The notes under the pieces: model-generated
The model's input: only the letters and a program-made list of their open reading frames with translations
Databases searched by the model: none
Told to the model about the DNA's origin: nothing
From: Nitrososphaeria archaeon
Lineage (GTDB): Archaea > Thermoproteota > Nitrososphaeria > Conexivisphaerales > DTJL01
Assembly: GCA_029775965.1 (NCBI GenBank)
Contig: JARVJU010000005.1
Location: 1-64,000 of the forward strand
DNA length: 64,000 nucleotides
Direction: 5' to 3'
Shown here: positions 38,207 through 48,083 of the stretch, one piece after another
Layout: each line of letters begins with the position of its first letter
How positions within the stretch are numbered: position 1 is the first letter of the stretch
Position numbers and translations under genes: made by a program

Positions 38207-38790
38207 CTCTCAGACCTTACTTCTCCTTCCCCTCTGCACTCCTCACACAGAAACCTTCCATCAACTTCTACTAATGCATCGGACCACTGGTTACACTGAT
38301 CACAATATCCTGATATGCCAAAGGGTGTTCTCCTTTGTCCTCCAGTCAATATCCTTGCCTTTTCAGATAGTATGTCGAGCAACTCTGGAGTGATAGAAAG
38401 TACATCGGTCATAGAAATCATGCCAACCACCTTGCCTTTGTAAGAAACGCCAAGCCTTTTTATCCCTAGCTTTCTCATCATCCTGGCTGCCTGAGTAACG
38501 TCCTTCTCTGCATCTATCTTTTGCAAAGGTGAAGACATTATCTCCTTAGCCTTTACCTTTTGAGGAAGAATATCCTTTGCTACTACCTTATTAACCAAGT
38601 CACCATCTGTTACAATTCCAGCTACTTCCTGACCATCAAGGATCACTACGCTTCCAACCTTGTAGTCAACCATTTTTTTTGCTATGGATGCTGCATCCTC
38701 GTCAAGATTTCCTGTTACAAGTGGGCTGTTCATAACATCCCTTACGAGTACCTTTACAGAGAGGCGCCTGTCTACTGACATCTCCATCAT
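38203..38790 (-). CDS. Two-CBS-domain protein with C-terminal zinc ribbon
   Basis: VRDVMNSPLVTGNLDEDAASIAKKMVDYKVGSVVI...AKEIMSSPLQKIDAEKDVTQAARMMRKLGIKRLGV; YCDQCNQW..LCEEC. Confidence 0.92.
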   Translation of the reverse strand: MMEMSVDRRLSVKVLVRDVMNSPLVTGNLDEDAASIAKKMVDYKVGSVVILDGQEVAGIVTDGDLVNKVVAKDILPQKVKAKEIMSSPLQKIDAEKDVTQAARMMRKLGIKRLGVSYKGKVVGMISMTDVLSITPELLDILSEKARILTGGQRRTPFGISGYCDQCNQWSDALVEVDGRFLCEECRGEGEVRSES

Positions 38791-38797
38791 TGCTGGG

Positions 38798-40771
38798 CTA
38801 TGTCCAGTCCATTTTTAACGGTTTATCCTTACCCTTAAGAATTCTTCCTGTTGCAAACCTACCGGAAGGAATTATTCTTAATATCTCATCCCTGTCGATT
38901 TTTATCCCTTCAAATTCTTTCGCAAGTCTTTTGAGAAGCCACGAAGTATTGTTATACCCAGGCAGAATCTCCACTACTTTCTTGCAGTACTCAATTGAAG
39001 CCTGCGTAGGAGCACACAGGAACACATTACCATCTTCTGTATTTGCTAGGCCTATACCTAAGGATAACTGAAGCGCCTTATAGTATCTCCTTGGTCCTTC
39101 TATCATAAAACTGCCTCTAGGCATAGACATACCACTGGGAGCTACAAGTTTCACCTGAGATGGGTGAACCATGTACGCATCTGCATTCGTCAATCCTTCT
39201 CGCCACGCCCTGCTGAACGAAACAGTAGCTGTAGCTGTCTCAAGGGTACTTGCCTCCCCTGCTTCAGAGGCATGTTTTAACAGGAAAAAAGGGGAACCAA
39301 CAACTTCAGCGTGGAAAACTAAATCGTCAGACACCATATGTTTCCTTATTATAAAACTGTTAGTTGTTGCATCTCTTCCACCTATAGCAAGAAGCCCTTC
39401 CGAAGTTACAAACCATCTGTATTTCTCAAACCATTTTTTCTCTCTTTTTGTAGCAGCCACTTTGACTTGTTCTTTCATTCTTATGATATTCGTTTCAGAT
39501 TTCTGTAGCTCTAGCTCCATCTGCTTTGCTGTGTTTTCGGCTGCATCTGCAGCCTTTGCAGAAAGCTTCGATTCATCAAAGATTTTGGATGCTAATGAGT
39601 ATGTCGATACAATTTGCTTACCATCAGAAATCCAATATCCTTCATGATAACTGATGCCAGACCCCAATTTCTGAAGTCTTTCTCTAAGCTCTAAATCTGT
39701 AATTTTACCTTCAAGTATTTCTTTTGCCAAATTTGCGAGTTCTGTAGATTTGTTTCTTAAGGAAAGGGCCTGCTGTCTTGTCGACTCCAGTCTTCTCTTT
39801 TTGTGCTCAATGTCTTTTGCAGCTGTCCTGTATTTTAAATCTTCAGCCTGCTTTTGAACATCATTAAAGGCAAGCTCATCCATCGCCACAAAAGGATCTT
39901 CATAACTCCTAACTTGAACTGCCTCTTTTTGCATGAGTTTTATACTTGTTAGAATATGCTCGTTCCCATCACTGATCCTGTAAAGATAAAGCGTTTTGGA
40001 CCTACTTGCTTCTTGATTAATATCCTTAATGCATTTAAAAAGTTCTTCAACGATTTCTTCGCCAAGTGATGGAGCAGGGGTACCTTTCGTTATTCCTGCA
40101 CGAAAAAGCGCTTCCTCAACGAAGTATCTTGGTAACTGTAACCCACGCCCTAATGCCCTTTCTACAGGTAATTCTGATTTGAGAATTCTTGATATGTCCT
40201 GTTTTGTCAAAAGAGAGATAACTGGAACCTTTCTGCTGGGCATGAGATAATTCCCTCCTAAGTCAAGCTTCCTATCCTTAGATTCAAGTTTTCTGAGTAT
40301 ACACAGTATTTTATAATTCTCATCCGTGATAATCATATTGCCGGCGCCGAAGAATTCTGCAATCAAATGCTTTATCCCTACAGAATCTGTGAATTCTATG
40401 TCAAGTATTCTCTCTCCTTCTATGCCCTTGCAGTGTTGAAACTTCGACCTTCCGAGTAAAGACCTAGCATCCGATACGAATTTTGTCACTTCTGAAACTA
40501 CGTACTGATTCGATGTTATCCAAGCTCCTATTCTTGAGGCAATTATAAGATGTCTGTCTTGGGCTTCTGCTCTATGCAACCTTATAGCTATGTTGTCTTC
40601 GCCAAGCGAGTAAACGTTATTAACATAGTAGCCTTGCAGGTCTACATCAATCTTGACCAACAATGTCCCTAATTCAAAAGCGGATAGTTCCAAGGTCGGT
40701 GACACAAGTGGGTTGAAGCCAATAGATAAGTTGTATTGGTTCAGAACTGCTGTATCCGCATTGTCTGGCAT
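38798..40771 (-). CDS. rqcH: NFACT-family protein, RqcH/Rqc2 homolog (true start probably TTG near 40693)
   Basis: ELSAFELGTLLVKIDVDLQGYYVNNVY...; coiled coil; KKWFEKYRWFVTSEGLLAIGGRDATTNSFIIRKHM (NFACT-R). Confidence 0.92.
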   Translation of the reverse strand: MPDNADTAVLNQYNLSIGFNPLVSPTLELSAFELGTLLVKIDVDLQGYYVNNVYSLGEDNIAIRLHRAEAQDRHLIIASRIGAWITSNQYVVSEVTKFVSDARSLLGRSKFQHCKGIEGERILDIEFTDSVGIKHLIAEFFGAGNMIITDENYKILCILRKLESKDRKLDLGGNYLMPSRKVPVISLLTKQDISRILKSELPVERALGRGLQLPRYFVEEALFRAGITKGTPAPSLGEEIVEELFKCIKDINQEASRSKTLYLYRISDGNEHILTSIKLMQKEAVQVRSYEDPFVAMDELAFNDVQKQAEDLKYRTAAKDIEHKKRRLESTRQQALSLRNKSTELANLAKEILEGKITDLELRERLQKLGSGISYHEGYWISDGKQIVSTYSLASKIFDESKLSAKAADAAENTAKQMELELQKSETNIIRMKEQVKVAATKREKKWFEKYRWFVTSEGLLAIGGRDATTNSFIIRKHMVSDDLVFHAEVVGSPFFLLKHASEAGEASTLETATATVSFSRAWREGLTNADAYMVHPSQVKLVAPSGMSMPRGSFMIEGPRRYYKALQLSLGIGLANTEDGNVFLCAPTQASIEYCKKVVEILPGYNNTSWLLKRLAKEFEGIKIDRDEILRIIPSGRFATGRILKGKDKPLKMDWT

Positions 40772-40784
40772 AGTGTCGGGTATA

Positions 40785-40970
40785 ATGTTTCCCTACAGCA
40801 GATACTATGGAATACTCTTTGTCATCCTTTTCTACATATTGACAGTAATTATATGGAGATACATTAGTACAGATGTTACCGGGAGACAGGTCTATACACA
40901 TGGCTTAGGGACGTTTGTTCTTATATGGTTTGTTGTTTTCAGCCTCTACGTCACCTTCTTTGTCCATTAA
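40785..40970 (+). CDS. Small two-TM membrane protein (61 aa)
   Basis: MFPYSRYYGILFVILFYILTVIIWRYISTDVTGRQVYTHGLGTFVLIWFVVFSLYVTFFVH; the longer ORF-track start overlaps rqcH. Confidence 0.55.
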   Translation: MFPYSRYYGILFVILFYILTVIIWRYISTDVTGRQVYTHGLGTFVLIWFVVFSLYVTFFVH

Positions 40971-41231
40971 CTCCAGATATGAAGACCAGGTCTTCAGGTA
41001 GGCGAGATCTATATCTTCAAGCGGTAGCGAATCGATAATCTGAGCGATATGCTCTGCTAGATTGCTTTCTCCTTGTCGTATATTTATGCCCTTCAGAGCC
41101 ATAACTATCCCTTTTAAATAATCATCCTTACCTGTATCTTGCATGCTGAGTACAGTGGCAATGGCAGCTTGTCTATCTTTCATAGCTATTTTTACTATTT
41201 CCTTTATCTTATCCTCTGTAAGGCGCAACAT
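40905..41231 (-). CDS. Hypothetical helical protein, overlapping the downstream end of the RadA paralog gene
   Basis: Helical charged 108 aa; overlaps the RadA paralog ORF by 23 nt on the same strand. Confidence 0.6.
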   Translation of the reverse strand: MLRLTEDKIKEIVKIAMKDRQAAIATVLSMQDTGKDDYLKGIVMALKGINIRQGESNLAEHIAQIIDSLPLEDIDLAYLKTWSSYLELMDKEGDVEAENNKPYKNKRP

Positions 41232-41922
41232 CCTCTACCCCCTTCTTAGTGATCTTAAACCTAGCAGTTTTGCCAGTGAGTATATTCATTGCTCTAAAAT
41301 ATCCATTTCTTTTTTGCAAATGTATAAGTGTCGATGTATAGTTCTGGGTGAATCTAATCCCTACAGGAGCTTCGCTTCTGGTAATAGGATCAAATCTTAC
41401 TCGATCTGTAATCAGAGCAAATTTATCCTGTGCCATTGTCCATAGAGAAAGCTCCCTAGCCGAAAGTGCCAGCATAGAGGTATCTTTAATGTCATAGCCA
41501 TGTCTTATGAATGCTTCGGATAGGTCATCCACACAAATCATTCCGTATGTATATTCTGAGCACGCCTTTCTGACAGTTTTATATATCCTTCTTGGATCGT
41601 CGGACTCAAGCACGTCAATGCGTTCTAGGATGCTGGATTCACCATTTCTCTCTTTAGCCAGTTCTAATAGTCTTTCAGGCCTAAATTTCAACTGAGTATC
41701 TATGAACAGAATCTTTGATTTATGATTCTGGTCATAACTCTGGCAATATGATAGCAGAATTTGTGTCTTCCCTGTTCCTGCGGCTCCATAAAATTGAACC
41801 AAGGACCTAGAATATAGATGACCTCCAATAATGGTATCAAGCTCTTTGCTTCCAGAATCTATGAATTTCCTTGGGAATGCTTCCTTCCCTGGATCTGTGA
41901 TCAAGCGTCGTTTTGCAGCCAT
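41209..41922 (-). CDS. RadA/RecA-superfamily paralog (aRadC/RadB-like)
   Basis: FIDSGSKELDTIIGGHLYSRSLVQFYGAAGTGKTQILLSYCQ (Walker A); KILFIDTQLKFRPERL. Confidence 0.88.
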   Translation of the reverse strand: MAAKRRLITDPGKEAFPRKFIDSGSKELDTIIGGHLYSRSLVQFYGAAGTGKTQILLSYCQSYDQNHKSKILFIDTQLKFRPERLLELAKERNGESSILERIDVLESDDPRRIYKTVRKACSEYTYGMICVDDLSEAFIRHGYDIKDTSMLALSARELSLWTMAQDKFALITDRVRFDPITRSEAPVGIRFTQNYTSTLIHLQKRNGYFRAMNILTGKTARFKITKKGVEDVAPYRG

Positions 41923-41989
41923 ATGTACTCACTCATATTAATCTAACTGCAGAAGGTTTTTATCTGCCCTATTTGGATGTGAAGCCACT

Positions 41990-42247
41990 TTGAATGAAGG
42001 GGCGCAAAACATCAAAAGACCCATCGCTGTGCTGCAGAGGTCGATAAACAAGCCTGTCAGGGTTCGACTGAAGAATTCGGAGGAATACAGAGGGAATATG
42101 GTCAATATAGATGCTTACATGAATGTCTTCCTAGAAGATGCGGCAGAGTACGATGACAAGGGTGATATGGTTACGAACTATGGACGCGTGGTCATAAGAG
42201 GGAATAATGTATTATTTGTACTTATAGAGGATACTCTTAAAATATGA
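41990..42247 (+). CDS. LSm/Sm-like archaeal protein
   Basis: RPIAVLQRSINKPVRVRLKNSEEYRGNMVNIDAYMNVFLEDAAE...YGRVVIRGNNVLFV. Confidence 0.95.
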   Translation: MNEGAQNIKRPIAVLQRSINKPVRVRLKNSEEYRGNMVNIDAYMNVFLEDAAEYDDKGDMVTNYGRVVIRGNNVLFVLIEDTLKI

Positions 42248-42927
42248 GCTCTGCTAGGAATAAATGCATACTAATTACTAAGACCATGTCAACTACCAAC
42301 CTCTAAAAGAATTGGCTTGTTGCTTGTCTGCATTATGCTCATAGGCATGGATTCATCGTGCAGCAACTATTGGCTGGTTGACAGCAGCCTGAAGTACTCA
42401 GATCTACAAAGCAGTTCAATATTCCTGAGCACTAACCATCTCTCTATCTATCTCTCTCCCACTCAACCTTCCTGTGATGAGAGAAAGAGTGCCTATGTGC
42501 TGTAATCTCTTCTTGCTGTATTTTAGTTTATTAATCTCTCACATATTGCATTTTATTCCACCCGTAAATGGTGTGGGTTTTCCCGCTCACCTTTTATAAA
42601 TACCCTGATTTCTTGATACTTTCACGGGCTAAAACATTGATATCTTTTCACTCTTTAAGCAATTGTAGGGATCACACGGCAAAATATCAATTGAACAGCA
42701 TCTGTGGCTAAGTTTTGCACCTTTACCTGAGAGCAGAGTATACCTTTCTCTTTAAACAGCACATTTACCGAATTAAAACGTATGAGAGAAATGGGATAAA
42801 CTCTTGGCATCAGCTTTCTAGCGTAATGTATAAACTATCGTAGGTATATTTACAGATAAGATGAAAAAGCTTTAGAGAAAGACTCTGGAAACGATAACAA
42901 ATGTAGAACGATACAAGGTTATTTGAG

Positions 42928-42981
42928 AAAGTGAACTACCCCGCCCTTGAGGACGGGGTCTTCTTGCGAGATTAGATAAAA
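42928..42981 (+). mobile_element. IS200/IS605-like solo terminal motif with perfect hairpin
   Basis: AAAGTGAACTACCCCGCCCTTGAGGACGGGGTCTTCTTGCGAGATTAGATAAAA; ACCCCG(42938-42943)/CGGGGT(42954-42959). Confidence 0.6.
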
Positions 42982-43271
42982 ACATGATTCTGAACATATA
43001 ATATTTGCTAGAACGAATCTATTTGAGCATTCAACAAACATAGCTGAAATATCGATGGTGCCATACTTTGAGAACGTAAATAAGGATCAGGAGCTACTAT
43101 GAGATAATAGATTCTGATCATTCGCCTGGGATTTCTTCATACTTTGTAAGCAGGGATCAAGTCTTAGCCAAGACATATCTAAGAGCAGAAGAAGATTCAT
43201 GAGCATGATAGTCGTTGACAATTCATCCATGCTCAGACGATGAACCTGTGCTATCGCATAATGAAAAGATG

Positions 43272-44165
43272 TCAGAAAAGCTTGCTACTTTTTGCTAAAA
43301 CATAGTTAACTGCAACTTCTTTATCAACTTTTGCATCATATTTTTTGCGAAAAAATGACAGTATGTGATCAATATCCTGCATCAAGTAAGGAAGTGCGAT
43401 TGGGCTATCTTTCATGATAGCTTGCGGCCAGTCGATTACTATTATCTTATGCTGAGGCGTAATAAGAACGTTGAATTCACTAAGGTCCCCATTTACAACC
43501 CCTGCTCTGTTGTACGCATCGCGCATAAATTGCAATAAACTTGCGAGCACGTCATAAGCATCATCCAGTTTCTTGACCTTATACAGAGGTATCCCTAGCT
43601 CCATATCCATCAAGAGAGTATGGAACGCCCTTCCTCTTACTGAAGGGATAGGCAATTTATGCTTCTCTAGCATTTTTAAAATTCTATCTTCCTTTTCCGA
43701 TGCAATTATGCAGGATAATAACCATTTGTGCCCCTGCATACCTGCATAGTCTCTCCTCTTCTTGAGTGCCCTGAAACTTATTCTCCCGAGTCTGAATACC
43801 TTAAGTGCCAAAGGATTTTTGTTCATATCTAGGCACTCGTATACATCAGACTCCTTTCCAACCCCTATAGCTGGGCCAATATCCGAAAGCAGTCCCTTTT
43901 TAGCAAGATCATGTAGAGCTAGTGTGTCGAGGCCTAGCATCAGCATGCCATAACCTGTATTTCTTTTAACTACTGCCTCGTATCTGACCAGGGATTTTAG
44001 CGCATCAAGTGTTTGCGCTTCTGAAAGATCAGATAAAGTCCTTACTGTCTCAGGAGGGATAGAATCATATCTATTCATCAGTTTTGCAATGGTATATAGT
44101 ACCTTGAACTGGATATCATTGAGCTCTGTAGTCAGATTTGCTGCTCTTCGTATATCTTCTGGCAT
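43272..44165 (-). CDS. rio2: RIO2-type serine/threonine kinase
   Basis: wHTH N-term; IGVGKESDVYECLDMNKNPLALKVFRLGRISFRALKKRRDY; VNGDLSEFNVLI; VIDWPQ. Confidence 0.95.
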   Translation of the reverse strand: MPEDIRRAANLTTELNDIQFKVLYTIAKLMNRYDSIPPETVRTLSDLSEAQTLDALKSLVRYEAVVKRNTGYGMLMLGLDTLALHDLAKKGLLSDIGPAIGVGKESDVYECLDMNKNPLALKVFRLGRISFRALKKRRDYAGMQGHKWLLSCIIASEKEDRILKMLEKHKLPIPSVRGRAFHTLLMDMELGIPLYKVKKLDDAYDVLASLLQFMRDAYNRAGVVNGDLSEFNVLITPQHKIIVIDWPQAIMKDSPIALPYLMQDIDHILSFFRKKYDAKVDKEVAVNYVLAKSSKLF

Positions 44166-44209
44166 TTCTTGCTTATTATTCCTGCATATCCCAAGATATT
44201 GTTTTCTGT

Positions 44210-45805
44210 CTACAGCATAGAAGATACAAAGGCAAGGAACATTTCTTCCGGTCTTCCTGGCCTGCTGCTATACTCTGGATGGAATTGTGTAGCCATGTAG
44301 AATTTGTTCTTTGTATACTCCAGTATTTCTGCCCTCTTTCCTCCATCACTGAAAGCGGAAAAGACGAGGCCGCATGATTCTATCTTTTCTCTGTAGTCAG
44401 GGTTTACTTCGTATCTGTGTCTGTGTCGTCGCCGAATAGTTCTCTTACCGTATATCTTATAGGCAAAGCTATCCTCCTTGATAGTTATATCATGTCCCCC
44501 AAGCCTCATAGTAGCGCCAACCTCCTTTACACGTCTCTGCTCCGGAAGTAGGTCTATCACGGGGTACTTTGTGTTAGGGTCAATCTCTGTAGAATTTGCA
44601 CCTTGCATACCACATGCGTACCTTGCAAATGCTACTGTAGCGAGCTGAAAACCAAAGCAGAGACCTAAGAACGGAATATTTCTCTCCCTGGCGAAGTTTG
44701 CGGCAATTATCTTTCCCTCTGTTCCTCGCATTCCAAACCCTTGAGGAAGGACTATTCCGTCAAACTCAATCAACCTCTCGGGACCTTCCTTTTCGATCTC
44801 CTCCGATTCGATCCAAGTTATGCTCAGGTCTACGCCGACTTTTGCTGCTGCGTGAAGCAGTGAGTGATTTACACTGACATAGCTGTCAGCTAGTGCAGTA
44901 TATTTCCCTACCATCGCAACCCTAAGCTTCCGTTCATGTTCTTCAAAGCTACTAGCTATACCTTTCCATTCTCCCCAGTCCAAGTGCATTTTGACGTTCA
45001 TCTTCTTCTCTATTGCCTGCAGAATACCTTCTTCAAAGAGCATCTCTGGGAGCCTGTAGATATTATGCATATCAGGGTTTGAGATTACTGCAAATTCGGG
45101 GACAGATGTAAATAATGCTATCTTCTTCTTGGTTTCTGTCGTCAGCTTCTTTTCCGCTCTCACAACTATTGCGTCTGGCTGTATACCTATTCTTCGGAGC
45201 TCTTGAACGCTATGCTGTGTGGGTTTTGTCTTTATTTCACCAACAGGTTGAAGTATTGGGGCCAACGTAACATGAACGAAAAAGGCATCATCATCTGCTT
45301 CTTCAAAGGCCATCTGCCTGAATGCTTCGAGAAAAGGAAGACTTTCGATATCCCCTACCGTACCACCGCATTCTACAACAAGAAAGTCAAGGCCTTCTTC
45401 TCTAGCTGTCAATCGGAGTCTCTTTTTTATCTCATCTGTTATGTTAGGAATTATTTGCACGCAGCTACCCAGATATTTTCCTGACCTTTCGTCTGCTATG
45501 ACTCTTTGATAAATTTGTCCTGTTGTTATATTATTTTCTTTCTTCAGATCCTTATCGAGAAACCTTTCATAAGTGCCAATATCCATATCACACTCACCTC
45601 CGTCATCAGTAACAAAGACCTCTCCGTGCACAAGAGGGTTCATGGTTCCTGCGTCCACGTTAAGATACGGGTCTATCTTCATGCATGATACATTATAACC
45701 AGCTAAAAGCAGTAGCTTTGCTATTGATGCTACAGTAGCTCCCTTACCGAGTCCTGACATGACTCCGCCTGTTACAAAGATGTATTTTGTACGAGTAAGA
45801 TGCAT
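44210..45805 (-). CDS. pyrG: CTP synthase
   Basis: KYIFVTGGVMSGLGKGATVASIAKLL...FLGLCFGFQLATVAFARYACGM. Confidence 0.97.
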   Translation of the reverse strand: MHLTRTKYIFVTGGVMSGLGKGATVASIAKLLLLAGYNVSCMKIDPYLNVDAGTMNPLVHGEVFVTDDGGECDMDIGTYERFLDKDLKKENNITTGQIYQRVIADERSGKYLGSCVQIIPNITDEIKKRLRLTAREEGLDFLVVECGGTVGDIESLPFLEAFRQMAFEEADDDAFFVHVTLAPILQPVGEIKTKPTQHSVQELRRIGIQPDAIVVRAEKKLTTETKKKIALFTSVPEFAVISNPDMHNIYRLPEMLFEEGILQAIEKKMNVKMHLDWGEWKGIASSFEEHERKLRVAMVGKYTALADSYVSVNHSLLHAAAKVGVDLSITWIESEEIEKEGPERLIEFDGIVLPQGFGMRGTEGKIIAANFARERNIPFLGLCFGFQLATVAFARYACGMQGANSTEIDPNTKYPVIDLLPEQRRVKEVGATMRLGGHDITIKEDSFAYKIYGKRTIRRRHRHRYEVNPDYREKIESCGLVFSAFSDGGKRAEILEYTKNKFYMATQFHPEYSSRPGRPEEMFLAFVSSML

Positions 45806-45880
45806 GATTAGCCTATTAGACTGTATATTTTAAACACTACCCTATTTTGTGAGATACCAATGCTCAGCATCTGCAGTGGG

Positions 45881-46837
45881 TCATTTGACGTATGGATACA
45901 GAGTGCTTGCTAAATCAGCTATATCTACTATGAGTCTATGTATCTCTCTCAAAGTCATTTTCACTTCCTTAAGAGCAAGTTCTTCAGGTAAAATCTCTAT
46001 ATGCTCATAAACCCGGAGAGCAGAGTCGAGAAAGGTCATATATGGTTCAGTCTTAGCGCCTGTAAAATAATTGTAAGCAGAATCATGTAATGACGCTATT
46101 TCGCCCAATACCATCTTCAGTTGCCAAATATCTTCAGCCTTCTTGTAGCTCTGTGATATCAACTCCGCCAACCTGTGAACCATATCGCCAAGGTACTCCA
46201 AATGGTGGAAGGCTATTCTGTAATCCAAAGCCTTCACACCACTTAACCCTAGCTTTGCTGCTATAGCTGGGTTCGCCGCAGCCTGCCTTAGTATCCTTAC
46301 TCCTAGGAAGAAAAGTCGGTCTATCTCAGCGTCACGGTCAAGGATATCGTTCAGGAGATCCTGATCTCCTAATGCTTCTGTTATGTCCGTATAAATGCTT
46401 CGTGACAGAGTGTTCATGCGAGAAAAGATCCTGAATGGTGTCATAGTTTCTGTATCAAACATGAACCTGAACGTGAGGCTTCCAACGTCTTGGTCTATGA
46501 GTTCAAGCCCTAGAAAATCCTTAGCTACATCCCTTATTATCTTTCTTGTTTTAAACGCCTTGGGCTCAACCTCTACTTTTATCTGATCCATACCAGAAAG
46601 ATATGCAGCAGCTACCTCTCTCTTTACATACATGGGGTCTTCACCATAAGCCTTTAAAGTTGCAATGCTGCTGGCTGAAGGTGCAGAGGGTTCCACCGAT
46701 ACGAGAAGCGAACCACTAGGAGTTTCATCTATGCCTATTGTGTCTCCTTTTTTCAATCCGTTAGCTATAACCCATCTTTTTGGTACAGAGATGAATAATG
46801 TACCTCCGCCTAACATCTGTAATCTTCTGTAATACAC
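45881..46837 (-). CDS. PhoU-like regulator with N-terminal AbrB/SpoVT domain
   Basis: RRLQMLGGGTLFISVPKRWVIANGLKKGDTIGIDETPSGSLLV plus PhoU-like helices. Confidence 0.85.
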   Translation of the reverse strand: MYYRRLQMLGGGTLFISVPKRWVIANGLKKGDTIGIDETPSGSLLVSVEPSAPSASSIATLKAYGEDPMYVKREVAAAYLSGMDQIKVEVEPKAFKTRKIIRDVAKDFLGLELIDQDVGSLTFRFMFDTETMTPFRIFSRMNTLSRSIYTDITEALGDQDLLNDILDRDAEIDRLFFLGVRILRQAAANPAIAAKLGLSGVKALDYRIAFHHLEYLGDMVHRLAELISQSYKKAEDIWQLKMVLGEIASLHDSAYNYFTGAKTEPYMTFLDSALRVYEHIEILPEELALKEVKMTLREIHRLIVDIADLASTLYPYVK

Positions 46838-46967
46838 ACCCTATAGAGATATTTAAACGGGTATAAACTTATCTCGCTAAGTTATGAGTAGCAGATGTGT
46901 TGCAATTCAAGGTTATACTTCTATGTAATGTGTAAGGAGGTTTCTGTCTTTTAACATCTCGCCTACG

Positions 46968-48083
46968 TCAGAGTGTTATGAGTTCCTTCGAGAAGGTTGT
47001 CAGAAGTTGAGGCCTTTCTTTTACCAACACACTATCTTCTATCCTGACACCAAATTTACTGTGGAAATATACACCTGGCTCTACTGTAACAGTCATCCCT
47101 TCCTGCAAGGTCACTTTGTCACCAGCTCTCAGCCAGGGAGGCTCATGAACGTCTAGGCCTATTCCATGTCCTGTCCCATGTACAAAGTATTCAGCATAGC
47201 CATCTTTTCTTAATGATTCTCTGCATGCTGTGTCGACATCTCCTGTAGTATGTTTTGTGTCTGTAAGTGTCACCCCTTCTATCTGGGATTTCAAGACAGC
47301 GTTGTATGTATTCTTCATCTCCGTCGAGATTGTTCCAACAGCAAATGTCCTTGTACAGTCTATCACATATCCCTTATACCTAAGAACCAAATCCAGAATC
47401 ACAAATTCTCCATTCTTTATTTCTCTGTCCGTAGTGTAGGCATGTGGAAGAGCACCGTTTGGACCGGAGGCTACAATGAGAGGATTTAGTGTTGATTCGT
47501 ACGCTGGAGGGTCAGCGCCATCAACGATCATCTGTTCAACCAAGGCTGCTGAGATTTTCCTTTCTGATATGCCAGTATCTACAATTTCAGTCGCTAAAGA
47601 GTATAACCTATCCATAATTTTCCCTCCTTGACTGATTAAGCTCAACTCCGATTCATCCTTGACCATCCTTACGTTGAAGAAGATTTCCTGTTCAGCTAGA
47701 GGGGTTTTCCCAAGTTTTGAAGCGATCGTTTTATAAGTTGACAGACTTACATCATCTACAGCTACATTTTTATTCTTTACAAGGTCTGAGATCACATCAA
47801 ACATCTTGACCCCTCTGTCCGCTTCTACTATTTCCGTATCTACAACACTTTCCTCCGCCCTTTCCTTCTCCAACAGAGGAACGACAAGATGCGCACCTGA
47901 ATCATCGATGACTGCTATTGCTTCCCCCCAGAAATTCGTAAGATAGTATAGATTCTGCGGTGTGCCCACTATGCAGACTTCTGCTCCTCTTTTCTGTGTC
48001 TCGCTAAGAACCTTCTGTCTTCTGCTTCTGAAGAACGAGGAGTTGCTCATTACCTCAGGTAGAAAGACGTTCGTTATCAGCAT
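46968..48083 (-). CDS. pepQ: Xaa-Pro aminopeptidase/dipeptidase (M24)
   Basis: LVIASGPNGALPHAYTTDREIKNGEFVILDLVLRYKGYVIDCTRTFAVG...FVHGTGHGIGLDVHEPPW...VTVEPGVYF. Confidence 0.92.
   Translation of the reverse strand: MLITNVFLPEVMSNSSFFRSRRQKVLSETQKRGAEVCIVGTPQNLYYLTNFWGEAIAVIDDSGAHLVVPLLEKERAEESVVDTEIVEADRGVKMFDVISDLVKNKNVAVDDVSLSTYKTIASKLGKTPLAEQEIFFNVRMVKDESELSLISQGGKIMDRLYSLATEIVDTGISERKISAALVEQMIVDGADPPAYESTLNPLIVASGPNGALPHAYTTDREIKNGEFVILDLVLRYKGYVIDCTRTFAVGTISTEMKNTYNAVLKSQIEGVTLTDTKHTTGDVDTACRESLRKDGYAEYFVHGTGHGIGLDVHEPPWLRAGDKVTLQEGMTVTVEPGVYFHSKFGVRIEDSVLVKERPQLLTTFSKELITL

Noticed and set aside
37809-38393. Plus-strand 194-aa ORF opposite the Mut7-C/CBS genes
   Set aside because: Antisense of two well-supported domains; composition typical of a shadow ORF.
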